Shown: one piece after another, positions 16,468 through 24,666 of the stretch
How positions within the stretch are numbered: the first letter of the stretch is position 1
Layout of the letters: each line of letters starts with the position of its first letter
Assembly: GCF_030815985.1 (NCBI RefSeq)
Contig: NZ_JAUSXM010000001.1
Location: 2,294,001 to 2,358,000, forward strand
Reading direction: 5' to 3'
From: Paenibacillus sp. W2I17
GTDB lineage: Bacteria; Bacillota; Bacilli; Paenibacillales; Paenibacillaceae
DNA length: 64,000 nucleotides
Made by a program: the position numbers and the translations under genes
Notes under the pieces: generated by a model
Seen by the model: only the letters and a program-made list of their open reading frames with translations
Told to the model about the DNA's origin: nothing
The model's database searches: none

Positions 16468-17281
16468 GAGCAGAATGCCATTGCCACACATCTCGAACCA
16501 GATCACCGATTCCTACAAATTGAACCTGATTTTGCAGACGGGAGACGGATTCACGAATTACTGCGGATGTGTTCATTCCCGAATGACCGACATGACCAAT
16601 GACAACACAGATATTCTTATCGATCGCACGCTGAGCAGCCAGATCCAGTTGTTTGCGAATGTGTTGCTTGGAGTTTTGATCATCCAGGAAAATGTCATTA
16701 CCCACAGGTGGCATATTCTTGGATATGGCCAGTTCCCCCACCACGGAGCGAAAGTTCGTACGACTGTCTACAAAGAAGAGGCCCCGCTCCCTGCATACAT
16801 CGAGCACAATTGACATGATGCGTTTGTCCGAAGTAATTTTGGAACCCATATGATTGTTCATTCCAATGGCGTGGGGCACATCATCAATTGCTTTCTCCAC
16901 GCGTGAGCGGACTTCTTCATCTGTTAGACTGGATGTGATTGCACCCGGGCCCAGCCATTCAGGTCGTCCTTTCTTGGGTTCCATGGGCATATGCACAATC
17001 ACATCCATCCCCTTTTCATGTGCAGCTATCGCATCTTTCTTCGTTGTTGGCAAAAAAGGCATGACCGCTACCGTTAGTTTAACTGGCATCGCCAGGATCT
17101 CTGCCGTACCCTTCATGTCATTACCAACATCATCGATGATAATCGCTAACCGTTTGTGATTCGATGGGGACTCTGAAGCTGTTGCTGTAGGCCCTCCTGC
17201 CGATGTGCCTGCGTAAAACACAATCAAAAATGCCATGATACCTGCAATGAATCGATAATTCTTTCTCTGTTCCTTCATCAT
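16442..17281 (-). CDS. Divergent polysaccharide deacetylase family protein (YibQ-like)
   Basis: This 279-aa exported protein has an N-terminal hydrophobic segment followed by the divergent deacetylase fold: LAIIIDDVGNDMKGT near the start, VHMPMEPKK, and IGHVGHSG. The Asp pair and His residues of carbohydrate esterases appear in recognisable positions, but activity in this family is mostly untested. A role in trimming a cell-wall or surface glycan is inference, supported by the convergent amidase. The ATG follows GGGGAGGG. Its last 26 bases overlap the amidase gene on the other strand, so no terminator separates them. Confidence 0.85.
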   Translation of the reverse strand: MMKEQRKNYRFIAGIMAFLIVFYAGTSAGGPTATASESPSNHKRLAIIIDDVGNDMKGTAEILAMPVKLTVAVMPFLPTTKKDAIAAHEKGMDVIVHMPMEPKKGRPEWLGPGAITSSLTDEEVRSRVEKAIDDVPHAIGMNNHMGSKITSDKRIMSIVLDVCRERGLFFVDSRTNFRSVVGELAISKNMPPVGNDIFLDDQNSKQHIRKQLDLAAQRAIDKNICVVIGHVGHSGMNTSAVIRESVSRLQNQVQFVGIGDLVRDVWQWHSAPTLPTGNK

Positions 17282-17589
17282 GATTCCCTCCCCGTAACTT
17301 CTGTGATCTCATTGTTTGATAATGAAGGGAGGAATATGTAAGCCAAAGCCTTCCTTAATAACAATACCCCCCACCATTGGAGACCTCTATCTCAAGCGAA
17401 GATCTCCATCATTCCAATTTTCTCCTTTGCATTCAGACAAGAACTGTCATTGAACAGTTAGAAAATAGAGATTAATTAGAAAAAATACTGTAATTTGTCA
17501 GGTTTTCAGTTTAGGAATTATTTAGTAGAATCAACAAATGAAAGAGCTTATGTGCTGCATTTCATTCCTATGATTTATGGAAGGAGGTT
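17282..17589. other. Intergenic stretch upstream of the xylanase gene
   Basis: About 300 A+T-rich bases with no ORF carrying a ribosome site. The xylanase promoter must lie here or just downstream, but I could not pick one with confidence. Confidence 0.4.
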
Positions 17590-17605
17590 TTGAAAGGGTT
17601 TACAT
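17590..17605. promoter_or_regulatory. cre-like sequence upstream of the xylanase
   Basis: TTGAAAGGGTTTACAT matches the cre consensus at all but one position. The mismatch falls in the central CG, which is usually the most conserved part, so this is a weak candidate for catabolite repression. Confidence 0.3.
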
Positions 17606-17700
17606 AAAATAAATGCCAGACAATCCGCTATTCTTGTTTGTTATCCCTGGTCGCGGTTTCTCTATGTAACCATTTACCATTATCGAGGAGGATGAAAGTA

Positions 17701-19386
17701 GTGAAATTCAAACTAAAAAAGACGATTAATGTTCTTTTGGCCTGTTTAACAGCCCTGCCTTTGATGTTAACACCGACAAATGTGTCAGCAGCCAGCGATG
17801 CCAACATTAATTTGTCCTCGGAAAAACAGCTGATCAAGGGCTTTGGGGGCATTAACCTTCCTGCCTGGATTGGTGATCTGACTCCCGCTCAACGTGAAAC
17901 TGCTTTTGGTAATGATCAGAATCAGTTAGGCTTCTCAATTCTCAGGATTTACGTCGATCCAGATTCTAATAACTGGTACCGTGAAGTTGCCACAGCCAAG
18001 CGGGCTATCGAAAAGGGTGCTATTGTATTTGCATCCCCATGGAATCCTCCAAGCAGCATGGTTGAAACGTTCAACCACAATGGTGACACAAATGCCAAAC
18101 GTCTGAAATACGACAAATATGCCGCATATGCGCAACATCTGAACGACTTTGTAACCTACATGAAAAATAACGGCGTAGATCTGTATGCCATTTCTGTGCA
18201 AAATGAACCCGATTATGCTCATGACTGGACCTGGTGGACTCCACAAGAGATCCTTCGATTCATGAAAGAAAATGCCGGGTCCATTCAAGGTACCAAAGTC
18301 ATGGCGCCTGAATCCTTCCAATACTTAAAGAACATATCCGACCCAATCCTGAATGATCCGCAGGCACTTGCCAACATGGACATTCTGGGAGCACATACGT
18401 ATGGAACCCAGATTTCGAATTTTGCCTACCCTCTCTTTAAGCAAAAAGGAGCCGGTAAAGAACTGTGGATGACTGAGGTGTATGTTCCGAACAGTGACAA
18501 CAACTCAGCAGACCGCTGGCCTGAAGCATTAGACGTTTCCTATCACATGCACAATGCCATGGTAGAAGGTGATTTCCAGGCCTACGTGTGGTGGTACATC
18601 CGCAGACAGTATGGTCCGATGAAAGAGGACGGTACCATAAGCAAACGCGGGTATAATATGGCTCATTTCTCTAAATTCGTGCGTCCAGGCTACCTGCGAG
18701 TCGATGCAACGAAAAATCCGGATACAAACACATTTGTCTCAGCCTATAAAGGTGATAACAAAGTCGTCGTCGTGGCGATTAACCGTGGAACTTCAGCCAC
18801 AAGCCAAAAATTCGTTCTGCAGAATGGTAATGCCTCTACTGTGTCCTCATGGATTACGGACAGCAGTCGAAACCTGGCAAGCGGAACCCCGCTTACCGTA
18901 TCCAATGGAGCCTTCACGGCACAGCTCCCGCCTCAGAGCGTAACAACGTTTGTTGCCAACGTTACTGGCGGAAATAGCGGCGGGAATACAGGCAGTGGCA
19001 CTACGTATGAAGCCGAGACCGGAACGTCACTTACGGAAGCTGCCATTGAAACAATCTACCCCGGTTACACTGGCTCCGGGTATGTTAACTTCAATGCGAT
19101 GACTGGTTCAGCCATTCAATGGAACGGCATTAATAACACGACAACAGGTACCAAAAACGTAAAGTTTCGTTATGCGCTGGAAAGCGGCACACGGAACCTC
19201 GACATTTTTGTGAACGGAACCAAAGTCATCAGCAACGAGCCCTTTCCGGCTACGGGAAGCTGGTCCACTTGGGTTGAAAAAACAATACAGGTCCCCATGA
19301 ACACGGGGACCAATACATTGAAAGTGGTCACCACTGGATCGGAAGGACCAAATATTGACAGCGTTAATGTTACCGCAGCACAATAA
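17701..19386 (+). CDS. xynC: Secreted GH30 glucuronoxylanase with C-terminal CBM6-like module
   Basis: This 561-aa exported enzyme should cut glucuronoxylan. A signal peptide (1-30, ending NVSA-AS) leads to a GH30 barrel with the flanking beta domain (about 31-425): NLSSEKQLIKGFGGINLPAW, the acid/base Glu169 in SVQNEPDY and the nucleophile Glu259 in LWMTEVYVP. This resembles subfamily 8 XynC enzymes, which need a glucuronic acid side chain. A Gly/Ser/Thr linker (about 425-437) joins a module like CBM6 (TYEAETGTSLTEAA...GPNIDSVNV). The GTG start at 17701 is 8 bases after GAGGAGG; an upstream ATG abuts that site. Confidence 0.92.
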   Translation: MKFKLKKTINVLLACLTALPLMLTPTNVSAASDANINLSSEKQLIKGFGGINLPAWIGDLTPAQRETAFGNDQNQLGFSILRIYVDPDSNNWYREVATAKRAIEKGAIVFASPWNPPSSMVETFNHNGDTNAKRLKYDKYAAYAQHLNDFVTYMKNNGVDLYAISVQNEPDYAHDWTWWTPQEILRFMKENAGSIQGTKVMAPESFQYLKNISDPILNDPQALANMDILGAHTYGTQISNFAYPLFKQKGAGKELWMTEVYVPNSDNNSADRWPEALDVSYHMHNAMVEGDFQAYVWWYIRRQYGPMKEDGTISKRGYNMAHFSKFVRPGYLRVDATKNPDTNTFVSAYKGDNKVVVVAINRGTSATSQKFVLQNGNASTVSSWITDSSRNLASGTPLTVSNGAFTAQLPPQSVTTFVANVTGGNSGGNTGSGTTYEAETGTSLTEAAIETIYPGYTGSGYVNFNAMTGSAIQWNGINNTTTGTKNVKFRYALESGTRNLDIFVNGTKVISNEPFPATGSWSTWVEKTIQVPMNTGTNTLKVVTTGSEGPNIDSVNVTAAQ

Positions 19387-19480
19387 ACGTTCCGTATGGC
19401 TGATGGAAGACCATTTGCGGTAAGAGCAGCTAAGCACTAATCTCTTGGATACTAAATCTAGTGTTATATCAAAAAATGCA

Positions 19481-19518
19481 AAAAAAGACTCCTTAAGCGT
19501 TAGCTTAAGGAGCCTTTT
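19481..19518 (+). terminator. Terminator after the xylanase gene
   Basis: A perfect CTCCTTAAGC/GCTTAAGGAG stem with a four-base loop, flanked by A-rich and TTTT sequence. It lies directly against the tRNA-Leu 3' end and may also end that transcript. Confidence 0.85.
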
Positions 19519-19525
19519 CATTAGA

Positions 19526-19609
<84 letters not shown>

Positions 19610-19647
19610 ATATTGTATCTCCGTCATCAATATCGGCGACAAGAAAT

Positions 19648-19676
19648 AATATATCATGCGGAATCTATCATGTCAA
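19648..19676 (-). promoter_or_regulatory. SigA-type promoter of tRNA-Leu
   Basis: On the minus strand, TTGACA (19671-19676), a 17-base spacer and TATATT (19648-19653) lie about 40 bases before the tRNA. Confidence 0.8.
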
Positions 19677-19695
19677 CACTGAAAATAATAACAAT

Positions 19696-19732
19696 AAAGC
19701 CCGAACCAGACGTCCATGTCGATTCGGGCTTT
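19696..19732 (-). terminator. Terminator after the pectate lyase gene
   Basis: AAAGCCCGAA and TTCGGGCTTT form a 10-bp stem about 55 bases past the pectate lyase stop, followed by ATTGTTATT on the minus strand. Confidence 0.7.
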
Positions 19733-19785
19733 ACCTTTAACTGCTGCTAATAGTTTGGTTTATTATAATGGAAGCATACTTCAAA

Positions 19786-20739
19786 TTATAGCTTGGAAGG
19801 CCAGTTGCCATACCATGCGTAACCGCCTCTTCTTTCTTTATCAATATCACTTAATTTGTATTTTACTACCCCGTCACGACCAATAAAGATTGGTTTATCC
19901 GTTCCTATCTCATAGAAGCGTGCCCAAATTGGTGCAGCTTTGGAATCAGCGATAATTTTACTATCTCCATTAGCTCTTTCATATTTGTAACCCGTAATTT
20001 TCACCTTGTTAAACCAAGCCTCCGCTCCTTTAATGGATGCAGTAATTTTAGCGTTAGCAGGTCTGGTTTTCAGAAATTTAACAATCGTTACACTCTCTCC
20101 AGCTGTCAGCGATGGCACTTCGTAGATTCTTGCGCTCGCTGGTTTAAGGGAACTGGAATCATGTTGTTGTCCCCATGCTGTCAGCTTACCACCTGAAACG
20201 ACTTGTGTATTTAGAATCGCCTCCACACCTTTGGCAACTGAATTTTTACTGCGGTTAGCAAGTGTGCTGTCGATAAACGAGAAATCACCTTTGCGTGCCG
20301 CTACTTCATCCAGCATGATCATTACATTAATCATGGCATCATCATTGTAAGTGATATGCTTGTGATATCCAGAGCTTTGGTAAACTTGTGGCCATCCGCC
20401 GTTTGAATACTGCATGTTGATCAAAAAGTTAATTCCTTTGATTGCAGCTGTGGAGTAACGCGGATCATTCGTCTTTTTAAATTCCTTCGCCAATCTTCTA
20501 ATTTCTGAGTATGTAGCCTTGTTGTCAATCGTGGACTTCGCCCACTCTCCACTTGTCTGTTTATAATCTTTTCTCCAACCTCCATCCGGCAGCTGGTTCT
20601 TCAAAATATCAGAAATACTCGCTGTCGTACCCGATGCATCCGCAGCAGATACCGTCCCTACAGGAAGAACTGCCATTCCAACTGCTGAAAACACCATCGT
20701 ACATGCCAGGACAAAAGTAATTATTTTCTTCGCTTTCAA
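19786..20739 (-). CDS. pelA: Secreted pectate lyase, PL10 family
   Basis: This 317-aa exported enzyme should cleave polygalacturonate by beta-elimination. The signal peptide ends near GTVSA-AD. The catalytic part carries PL10 features: LPDGGWRKDY at its start, NMQYSNGGWPQVYQ, ITYNDDAMINVM, QHDSSSLKPASARIYE, and the closing RRGGYAWYGNWPSKL. The segment with Asp and Arg in D-S-S-S-L-K-P-A-S-A-R fits the PL10 active site. A TTG at 20737-20739, 9 bases after AGGAGA, is the best start; the in-frame GTG nine bases upstream abuts the site. It is convergent with the xylanase, with tRNA-Leu between. Confidence 0.9.
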   Translation of the reverse strand: MKAKKIITFVLACTMVFSAVGMAVLPVGTVSAADASGTTASISDILKNQLPDGGWRKDYKQTSGEWAKSTIDNKATYSEIRRLAKEFKKTNDPRYSTAAIKGINFLINMQYSNGGWPQVYQSSGYHKHITYNDDAMINVMIMLDEVAARKGDFSFIDSTLANRSKNSVAKGVEAILNTQVVSGGKLTAWGQQHDSSSLKPASARIYEVPSLTAGESVTIVKFLKTRPANAKITASIKGAEAWFNKVKITGYKYERANGDSKIIADSKAAPIWARFYEIGTDKPIFIGRDGVVKYKLSDIDKERRGGYAWYGNWPSKL

Positions 20740-20744
20740 TTGTA

Positions 20745-21117
20745 ACACTCTCCTATGCTCGTTTTTATAAATCTTCCACTTCTACTTTACCTATGATACG
20801 CGTCTATAAACCTCCTTTATTTGTATTTATCGCATAATAAAATCAATTTTAATCCAATATGTGGATTGGATAATCAGATAATATGCAAAAAATCGATTTT
20901 TGTCAATATATGCAACTTAATGAATATAATCTCTCCAATTCTACATAACGGGATAGTTCTTTTAACTCATGACAAACCTATTTATTTATCCAAATTCGTC
21001 TTAAACGAATCAATAATGACGTTTTTGTCATGAATGATACCCAAACTTGATCCCTTCTTTCATATAAAAACCTTAATTCCGCTAACATTGAGGTATTACG
21101 AAGGGTTTTAAATGGGT
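20745..21117. other. A+T-rich intergenic region between pelA and the NlpC/P60 gene
   Basis: No gene is supported here. It holds a small dyad AATCCA-ATATG-TGGATT (20851-20867), about 115 bases before pelA, which could be an operator, and an AAGGAGG motif (20812-20818) with no ORF after it. Confidence 0.35.
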
Positions 21118-21146
21118 TTGACAATTACGCATTTATGCAATATAGT
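21118..21146 (+). promoter_or_regulatory. SigA-type promoter of the riboswitch-NlpC/P60 unit
   Basis: Perfect TTGACA (21118-21123), a 17-base spacer and TATAGT (21141-21146) predict a start near 21153, giving a leader of about 150 bases that contains the riboswitch. Confidence 0.85.
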
Positions 21147-21174
21147 TTCAAATAGTTACAAAAACTTAATTATT

Positions 21175-21292
21175 CATTGCCGAGTTTCATGTTTGAAAAC
21201 GGGGGAACCAATTTGGGTGAATTATTCTTATACATAGGAAATATAGGGAACCTTCTACCGAACCCTTAGCTAACTCCGTAGGCATCGAAGGG
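21175..21292 (+). ncRNA. c-di-AMP riboswitch (ydaO/yuaA class)
   Basis: The leader contains the conserved blocks of the ydaO class in the right order: CGGGGGAACC, GGGTGAAT, then ACCGAACCC-TTAGCTAACTCCGTAGGC. TGCC (21178-21181) and GGCA (21281-21284) close the outer stem. Established knowledge: these RNAs bind c-di-AMP and lower expression of cell-wall hydrolase and potassium genes. No terminator lies between the aptamer and the gene, and GAAGGG of the ribosome site (21287-21292) can pair with CCTTC (21251-21255), which suggests control of translation initiation. Confidence 0.9.
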
Positions 21293-21304
21293 AGAACATT
21301 GATT

Positions 21305-21769
21305 TTGAAAAAACTGATTATCTCCATTTTTGGAGCAGCTGTATTATTTACATCCGGGGCAACAAGCACAGAGGCAAGCAGTATCAACTCCGTAGTGAAC
21401 AACATGACAGGTATTCCTTACAAATGGGGTGGCACAACTGTAGCCGGCTTCGACTGTTCTGGTTTTATGAGATATCTTTTCAACAAATACAGTATTGAAT
21501 TGCCACGTACTTCTCAGCAGCAAGCCAAAGCAGGTACTCCGGTATCCAAGAGCAATGTTCGGACAGGTGATCTGGTGTTCTTTAATACAACAGGCAAAGG
21601 CATTTCACATACAGGTGTATATATCGGCGGTGGACAATTCGCTCACGCCTCCAGCAGTAAAGGCGTAAGCATCACGAAGTTATCGAATCCATACTTCAAT
21701 GACCGCTATGTAACAGCACGTCGGGTAACTGGACAGTTTATGTATGATAAAATGTTAGGTAAAATGTAA
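21305..21769 (+). CDS. Secreted NlpC/P60 cell-wall endopeptidase
   Basis: This 154-aa exported protein should cut peptide stems in peptidoglycan. The signal peptide ends near STEA-SS, and the rest is one NlpC/P60 domain: YKWGGTTVAGFDCSGFMRY with the catalytic Cys, GISHTGVYIGGG with the catalytic His, and FAHASSSKGVSI. There is no separate wall-binding domain. Two TTG starts (21299, 21305) are possible after AAGGGAG; I chose the second for its 10-base spacing. The c-di-AMP riboswitch upstream ties its expression to the second messenger that reports turgor and wall state. Confidence 0.92.
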   Translation: MKKLIISIFGAAVLFTSGATSTEASSINSVVNNMTGIPYKWGGTTVAGFDCSGFMRYLFNKYSIELPRTSQQQAKAGTPVSKSNVRTGDLVFFNTTGKGISHTGVYIGGGQFAHASSSKGVSITKLSNPYFNDRYVTARRVTGQFMYDKMLGKM

Positions 21770-21776
21770 TTCACAT

Positions 21777-21816
21777 ACAAAAAGGCATCGGTTATTAACC
21801 GGATGCCTTTTTTGTT
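21777..21816 (+). terminator. Terminator after the NlpC/P60 gene
   Basis: AAAAAGGCATC pairs with GATGCCTTTTTT around a small GGTTATTAACC stem, with a T run. Confidence 0.9.
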
Positions 21817-21893
21817 TAACCATTTTTTGTCTTTAACTGCTTTCTTAAACAATGTAAAATGTTTTAGGAAATAAAAGGAGATGAGGAGAACAA

Positions 21894-22592
21894 TTGAAAA
21901 AGTTAATGTTTGTTTTAAGTTTTGCTATTTTAGTAATAGGTAGTTTAGGATGCAGTAGTGAGAACGAAAAAGATTTTAGAGATGTTTCATGGGGTACCAA
22001 GATCGACAAAGTCATTTCAGCCGAAGAAAAGAACGGTAACTTGGGCTATGAAGAGGACGTACATAATGACCATGAGAAAAGTATCGAGTATTCCAATCTT
22101 GTAGTCTTGGGTAAGAAAGCAGATGCTAAATACGTATTCACTGATTTATTAGACAATGATGGCATTCTGGAAATGATGGAAGAAGGAAGTGAATTATCAG
22201 AGGAATTAAATAACCCCAATACCACAGAAACAAGGAAAGAAGAGATATACAAAATAATGGACCAGCGCCTTGAAGAAATGGAAAATGCAGCAGATGCATA
22301 TCCATTAGATGACTTTTTAATGATTGAAGCAAGTTACGATTTCGGCACTTTGACTAATCAGGATTCTGATGAAATTTTGGAAGAACTTACGAATAAATAT
22401 GGTAAACCAGAGCTTGAAAGCTACAATAACAGTTTTATATATAATTGGACCAGTGACCGATCAACGATTGAATATTGGACTAAATCATCATCGATTAAAT
22501 ATAAGGCACGCTATTCCATAATGGAAAAATTTGCGGACGTGGACAAATACAATAAAAAACTGAACAGTAAAACAAGTAAAGATGAACTTTAA
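21894..22592 (+). CDS. Predicted lipoprotein of unknown function
   Basis: I do not recognise this 232-aa protein. It has a lipoprotein signal (MKKLMFVLSFAILVIGSLGC, lipobox GSLGC) and then a very acidic, charged body with the motif FRDVSWGTKIDKVISAEEK near residue 27, of the sort found in small secreted proteins that compare a gene-dosage-like 'WG' strand. A TTG start lies after GAGGAG. Codons are more A/T-rich than in most neighbours, which may mark acquisition. It stands alone between two terminators. Confidence 0.75.
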   Translation: MKKLMFVLSFAILVIGSLGCSSENEKDFRDVSWGTKIDKVISAEEKNGNLGYEEDVHNDHEKSIEYSNLVVLGKKADAKYVFTDLLDNDGILEMMEEGSELSEELNNPNTTETRKEEIYKIMDQRLEEMENAADAYPLDDFLMIEASYDFGTLTNQDSDEILEELTNKYGKPELESYNNSFIYNWTSDRSTIEYWTKSSSIKYKARYSIMEKFADVDKYNKKLNSKTSKDEL

Positions 22593-22642
22593 AAAAACAT
22601 GGTCATTACTCCTGTACTAAACAGAGTATGACCATGTTTTTT
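22591..22642. terminator. Bidirectional terminator
   Basis: AAACATGGTCATACTC-type stem with complement GAGTATGACCATGTTT, A/T runs on both sides, between convergent genes. Confidence 0.88.
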
Positions 22643-22644
22643 CA

Positions 22645-22974
22645 TTAATGCAGCGCCTTCTGCACTCGCATCGCACCCTGAGACAGGGCATGTCCTCCTC
22701 CAACAGCTCCGGCCACCGCAACGGTCTCCATAATCTCCTGATCTGTTGCTCCCTTGGCACGGGCTTCTTCTACATGGTAGAAGGTACATACCTCATTGTT
22801 GGCGAATAATCCAATGCCGAGTGCAATTAGCTGTTTTGTCTTCGCATCAATCACGCCAGGTTGGAAGCATTCTCCGGTAAACTCATGATACGACTTAACC
22901 ACACCTGGCAGCACATCGCTTAATGCTCCAATCTGATCCTTGTAGGCATGAACTTTATCATTCATCAATGTCAT
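22645..22974 (-). CDS. Carboxymuconolactone decarboxylase / AhpD-like protein
   Basis: This small helical protein of about 109 aa has the AhpD-like core: IDAKTKQLIALGIGLFANNEVCTFYHVEEA. The family usually has a CxxC-x-x-x-H active site, but here the first Cys is replaced (N-N-E-V-C), leaving Cys and His in CTFYH, so peroxidase-type redox chemistry may be lost. The end GGGHALSQGAMRVQKAL is typical. The start is uncertain: the ATG at 22974 has no good ribosome site, and the frame is open up to 23049. Confidence 0.8.
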   Translation of the reverse strand: MTLMNDKVHAYKDQIGALSDVLPGVVKSYHEFTGECFQPGVIDAKTKQLIALGIGLFANNEVCTFYHVEEARAKGATDQEIMETVAVAGAVGGGHALSQGAMRVQKALH

Positions 22975-23115
22975 GGCTTGTAGCACACCCTCTCGGCTAT
23001 AGTTACAGATCTTCCTCACTGTACCTATCTTCTCTCCCGAGTGAGTCAATTATGCCAAGAAATCATGGTAATTCCAAACATTTAACGCTCATGGCTCTGC
23101 CATAATTATAAGCTG

Positions 23116-23334
23116 TTACTCACTAAGTGGACTCTGGCGCGGCTCGCTGAACAGCTGATATCGGTAACCTCGATCCAGCTTAACGACACGTCGATTCTGA
23201 CGACGGATAAGTACCTGCTCGCCATCCCAGGCAACAACAATCCCGGTTACATCGTTAGATTCCAGCTCGTCCCGTACTACTCTTACTTTCTCACCTGACA
23301 GACGCAGGGCGTCCAGTTCTGTATCACTGATCAT
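23116..23334 (-). CDS. Small protein of unknown function, SH3-like
   Basis: I do not recognise this 72-aa protein. It is polar, with a compact beta-rich pattern (VRVVRDELESNDVTGIVVAWDGEQVLIRRQNRRVVKLDRGYRYQLF) that would suit a small barrel like an SH3 or Hfq-type fold. The second ATG (23332-23334) is 8 bases after AGGAG, the first is only 2 bases away. It may be co-transcribed with the downstream AhpD-like gene. Confidence 0.65.
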   Translation of the reverse strand: MISDTELDALRLSGEKVRVVRDELESNDVTGIVVAWDGEQVLIRRQNRRVVKLDRGYRYQLFSEPRQSPLSE

Positions 23335-23365
23335 CTTCATGGCTCCTATATTCCAAATTTATTTA

Positions 23366-23402
23366 CAAAAAGAGACCTAAATGAAATGTCATTTAGGTCT
23401 CA
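23366..23402 (-). terminator. Terminator after the 109-aa hypothetical gene
   Basis: GAGACCTAAATGA and its complement form a 13-bp stem, followed on the minus strand by TTTTTG. Confidence 0.88.
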
Positions 23403-23453
23403 CGTGACTGTATTGGACTGTCATGTCATTCGAAATTATGTCCCGACTGAAAG

Positions 23454-23783
23454 TTACCGCTGCGCGTGCTCTTTGCTGTCGTTCTTCTCGAACCAAAAAT
23501 CAAGCACTTTGGCGGACATCACACGTTCTTCAAGGTACTCCACTTGATGCGGTGTAAATTGTTCTTTCCAAGAGAAGGACAACTCTTCGCACAAGCCTAC
23601 AATCGTCAGTAATTCTGACCAGGCAACATAGCGTTTGTACCAGAAAAATTGAGGATGTTCAATCATATAGGGATAAAGGTCATCGAATTCCGTATGTTTA
23701 CAATCCAGGGCACGTTCAAAATGAACTTTCGATTCCGCCAGCTTATCATTAAAAAATTGTTCTGTTGCCGGTTGGTTCCCCAT
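23454..23783 (-). CDS. Hypothetical cytosolic protein
   Basis: This 109-aa acidic, aromatic-rich protein is not one I recognise. It looks all-helical (FFNDKLAESKVHFERALD; VAWSELLTIVGLCEELSF) without membrane segments or signal. The ATG at 23781-23783 lies 7 bases after GAGGAGG; the longer frame to 23837 has no ribosome site. It has its own terminator and lies downstream of xpt in the same orientation, separated by about 100 bases. Confidence 0.7.
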   Translation of the reverse strand: MGNQPATEQFFNDKLAESKVHFERALDCKHTEFDDLYPYMIEHPQFFWYKRYVAWSELLTIVGLCEELSFSWKEQFTPHQVEYLEERVMSAKVLDFWFEKNDSKEHAQR

Positions 23784-23880
23784 GGTGTTGCCTCCTCTCC
23801 CTAACATAACCCCATTATAAATGAAATCCGCGGTCATGCAAAGGCATAGTTCAAAAAATAGGCCCTATTCCTTTAAAATG

Positions 23881-24462
23881 TCACATTTCGTTATCGTCAA
23901 ATTGTACCGTACCATCGTTCAGGGAACGAATGCGTACCAAGGCTTCCACCGGAATACCCTGTTCACGAATCGTGCGTGCCCCTGCCTGGAAACTTTTCTC
24001 GACCACAACGCCGAATCCGACGAGTTCCGCACCGGAACGCTCGATAATTTTGATGACGCCACGAGCGGCATCTCCATTGGCAATAATATCATCAATGAAC
24101 AAAATGCGGTCATTCTCATGAATGAACTCGCGGGATACCATAATATCAGTTACAATTCCTTTGGTAAAGGACGGTACACGTTCACAGTATGCATCAGGAT
24201 CAGCCAGAAGTGTTTTTTTGCGACGGGCGAATACAAGGGGCACCCCAAGTTCATAGGCTGCGGCAAACGCAACCGGAATCCCTGAGGATTCTACCGTGAT
24301 TACCCGAGTTACTCCACTTTCACGAAAACGGGCAGCGAACTCACGTCCCATCTCCATCGTTAATGCAGGATCAATCTGGTGGTTCAACAGACCATCCAGC
24401 TTTAATACTTGATCCGAGATAACCACACCTTCTTGTAAAATTCGTTGTTTCAATAATTCCAT
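23881..24462 (-). CDS. xpt: Xanthine phosphoribosyltransferase
   Basis: This 193-aa cytosolic enzyme converts xanthine and PRPP to XMP in purine salvage. Start MELLKQRILQEGVVISDQVLKLD...LNHQIDP matches Bacillus Xpt in length and text, and the PRPP loop ILFIDDIIANGDAA (two Asp, then G-x-A) is intact, as is VFARRKK. The ATG lies after GGGAGG. In Bacillus it is followed by the xanthine permease pbuX and preceded by a guanine riboswitch; here I see neither, so regulation must differ. Confidence 0.94.
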   Translation of the reverse strand: MELLKQRILQEGVVISDQVLKLDGLLNHQIDPALTMEMGREFAARFRESGVTRVITVESSGIPVAFAAAYELGVPLVFARRKKTLLADPDAYCERVPSFTKGIVTDIMVSREFIHENDRILFIDDIIANGDAARGVIKIIERSGAELVGFGVVVEKSFQAGARTIREQGIPVEALVRIRSLNDGTVQFDDNEM

Positions 24463-24666
24463 GATTTGACCTCCCAAGCCTATCCTATGAGGTAAAAGTA
24501 TCATATATCTATCTATAAGTTCAAGCGAAATTGCCTGGGCGCTTTCCTTGAGACGCAATTCAAGCCAAAGCTCATTATCGATTGTCATGACTTTCGTGGG
24601 TCAAGCATACCTTGTACCATGGTACCCGCATGTCCAAACTATACAGGGGCCTGAGAGGGGAAACAC

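Noticed and set aside
24463..24600. Guanine riboswitch upstream of xpt
   Set aside because: The conserved purine-aptamer core is absent, unlike the Bacillus xpt leader.
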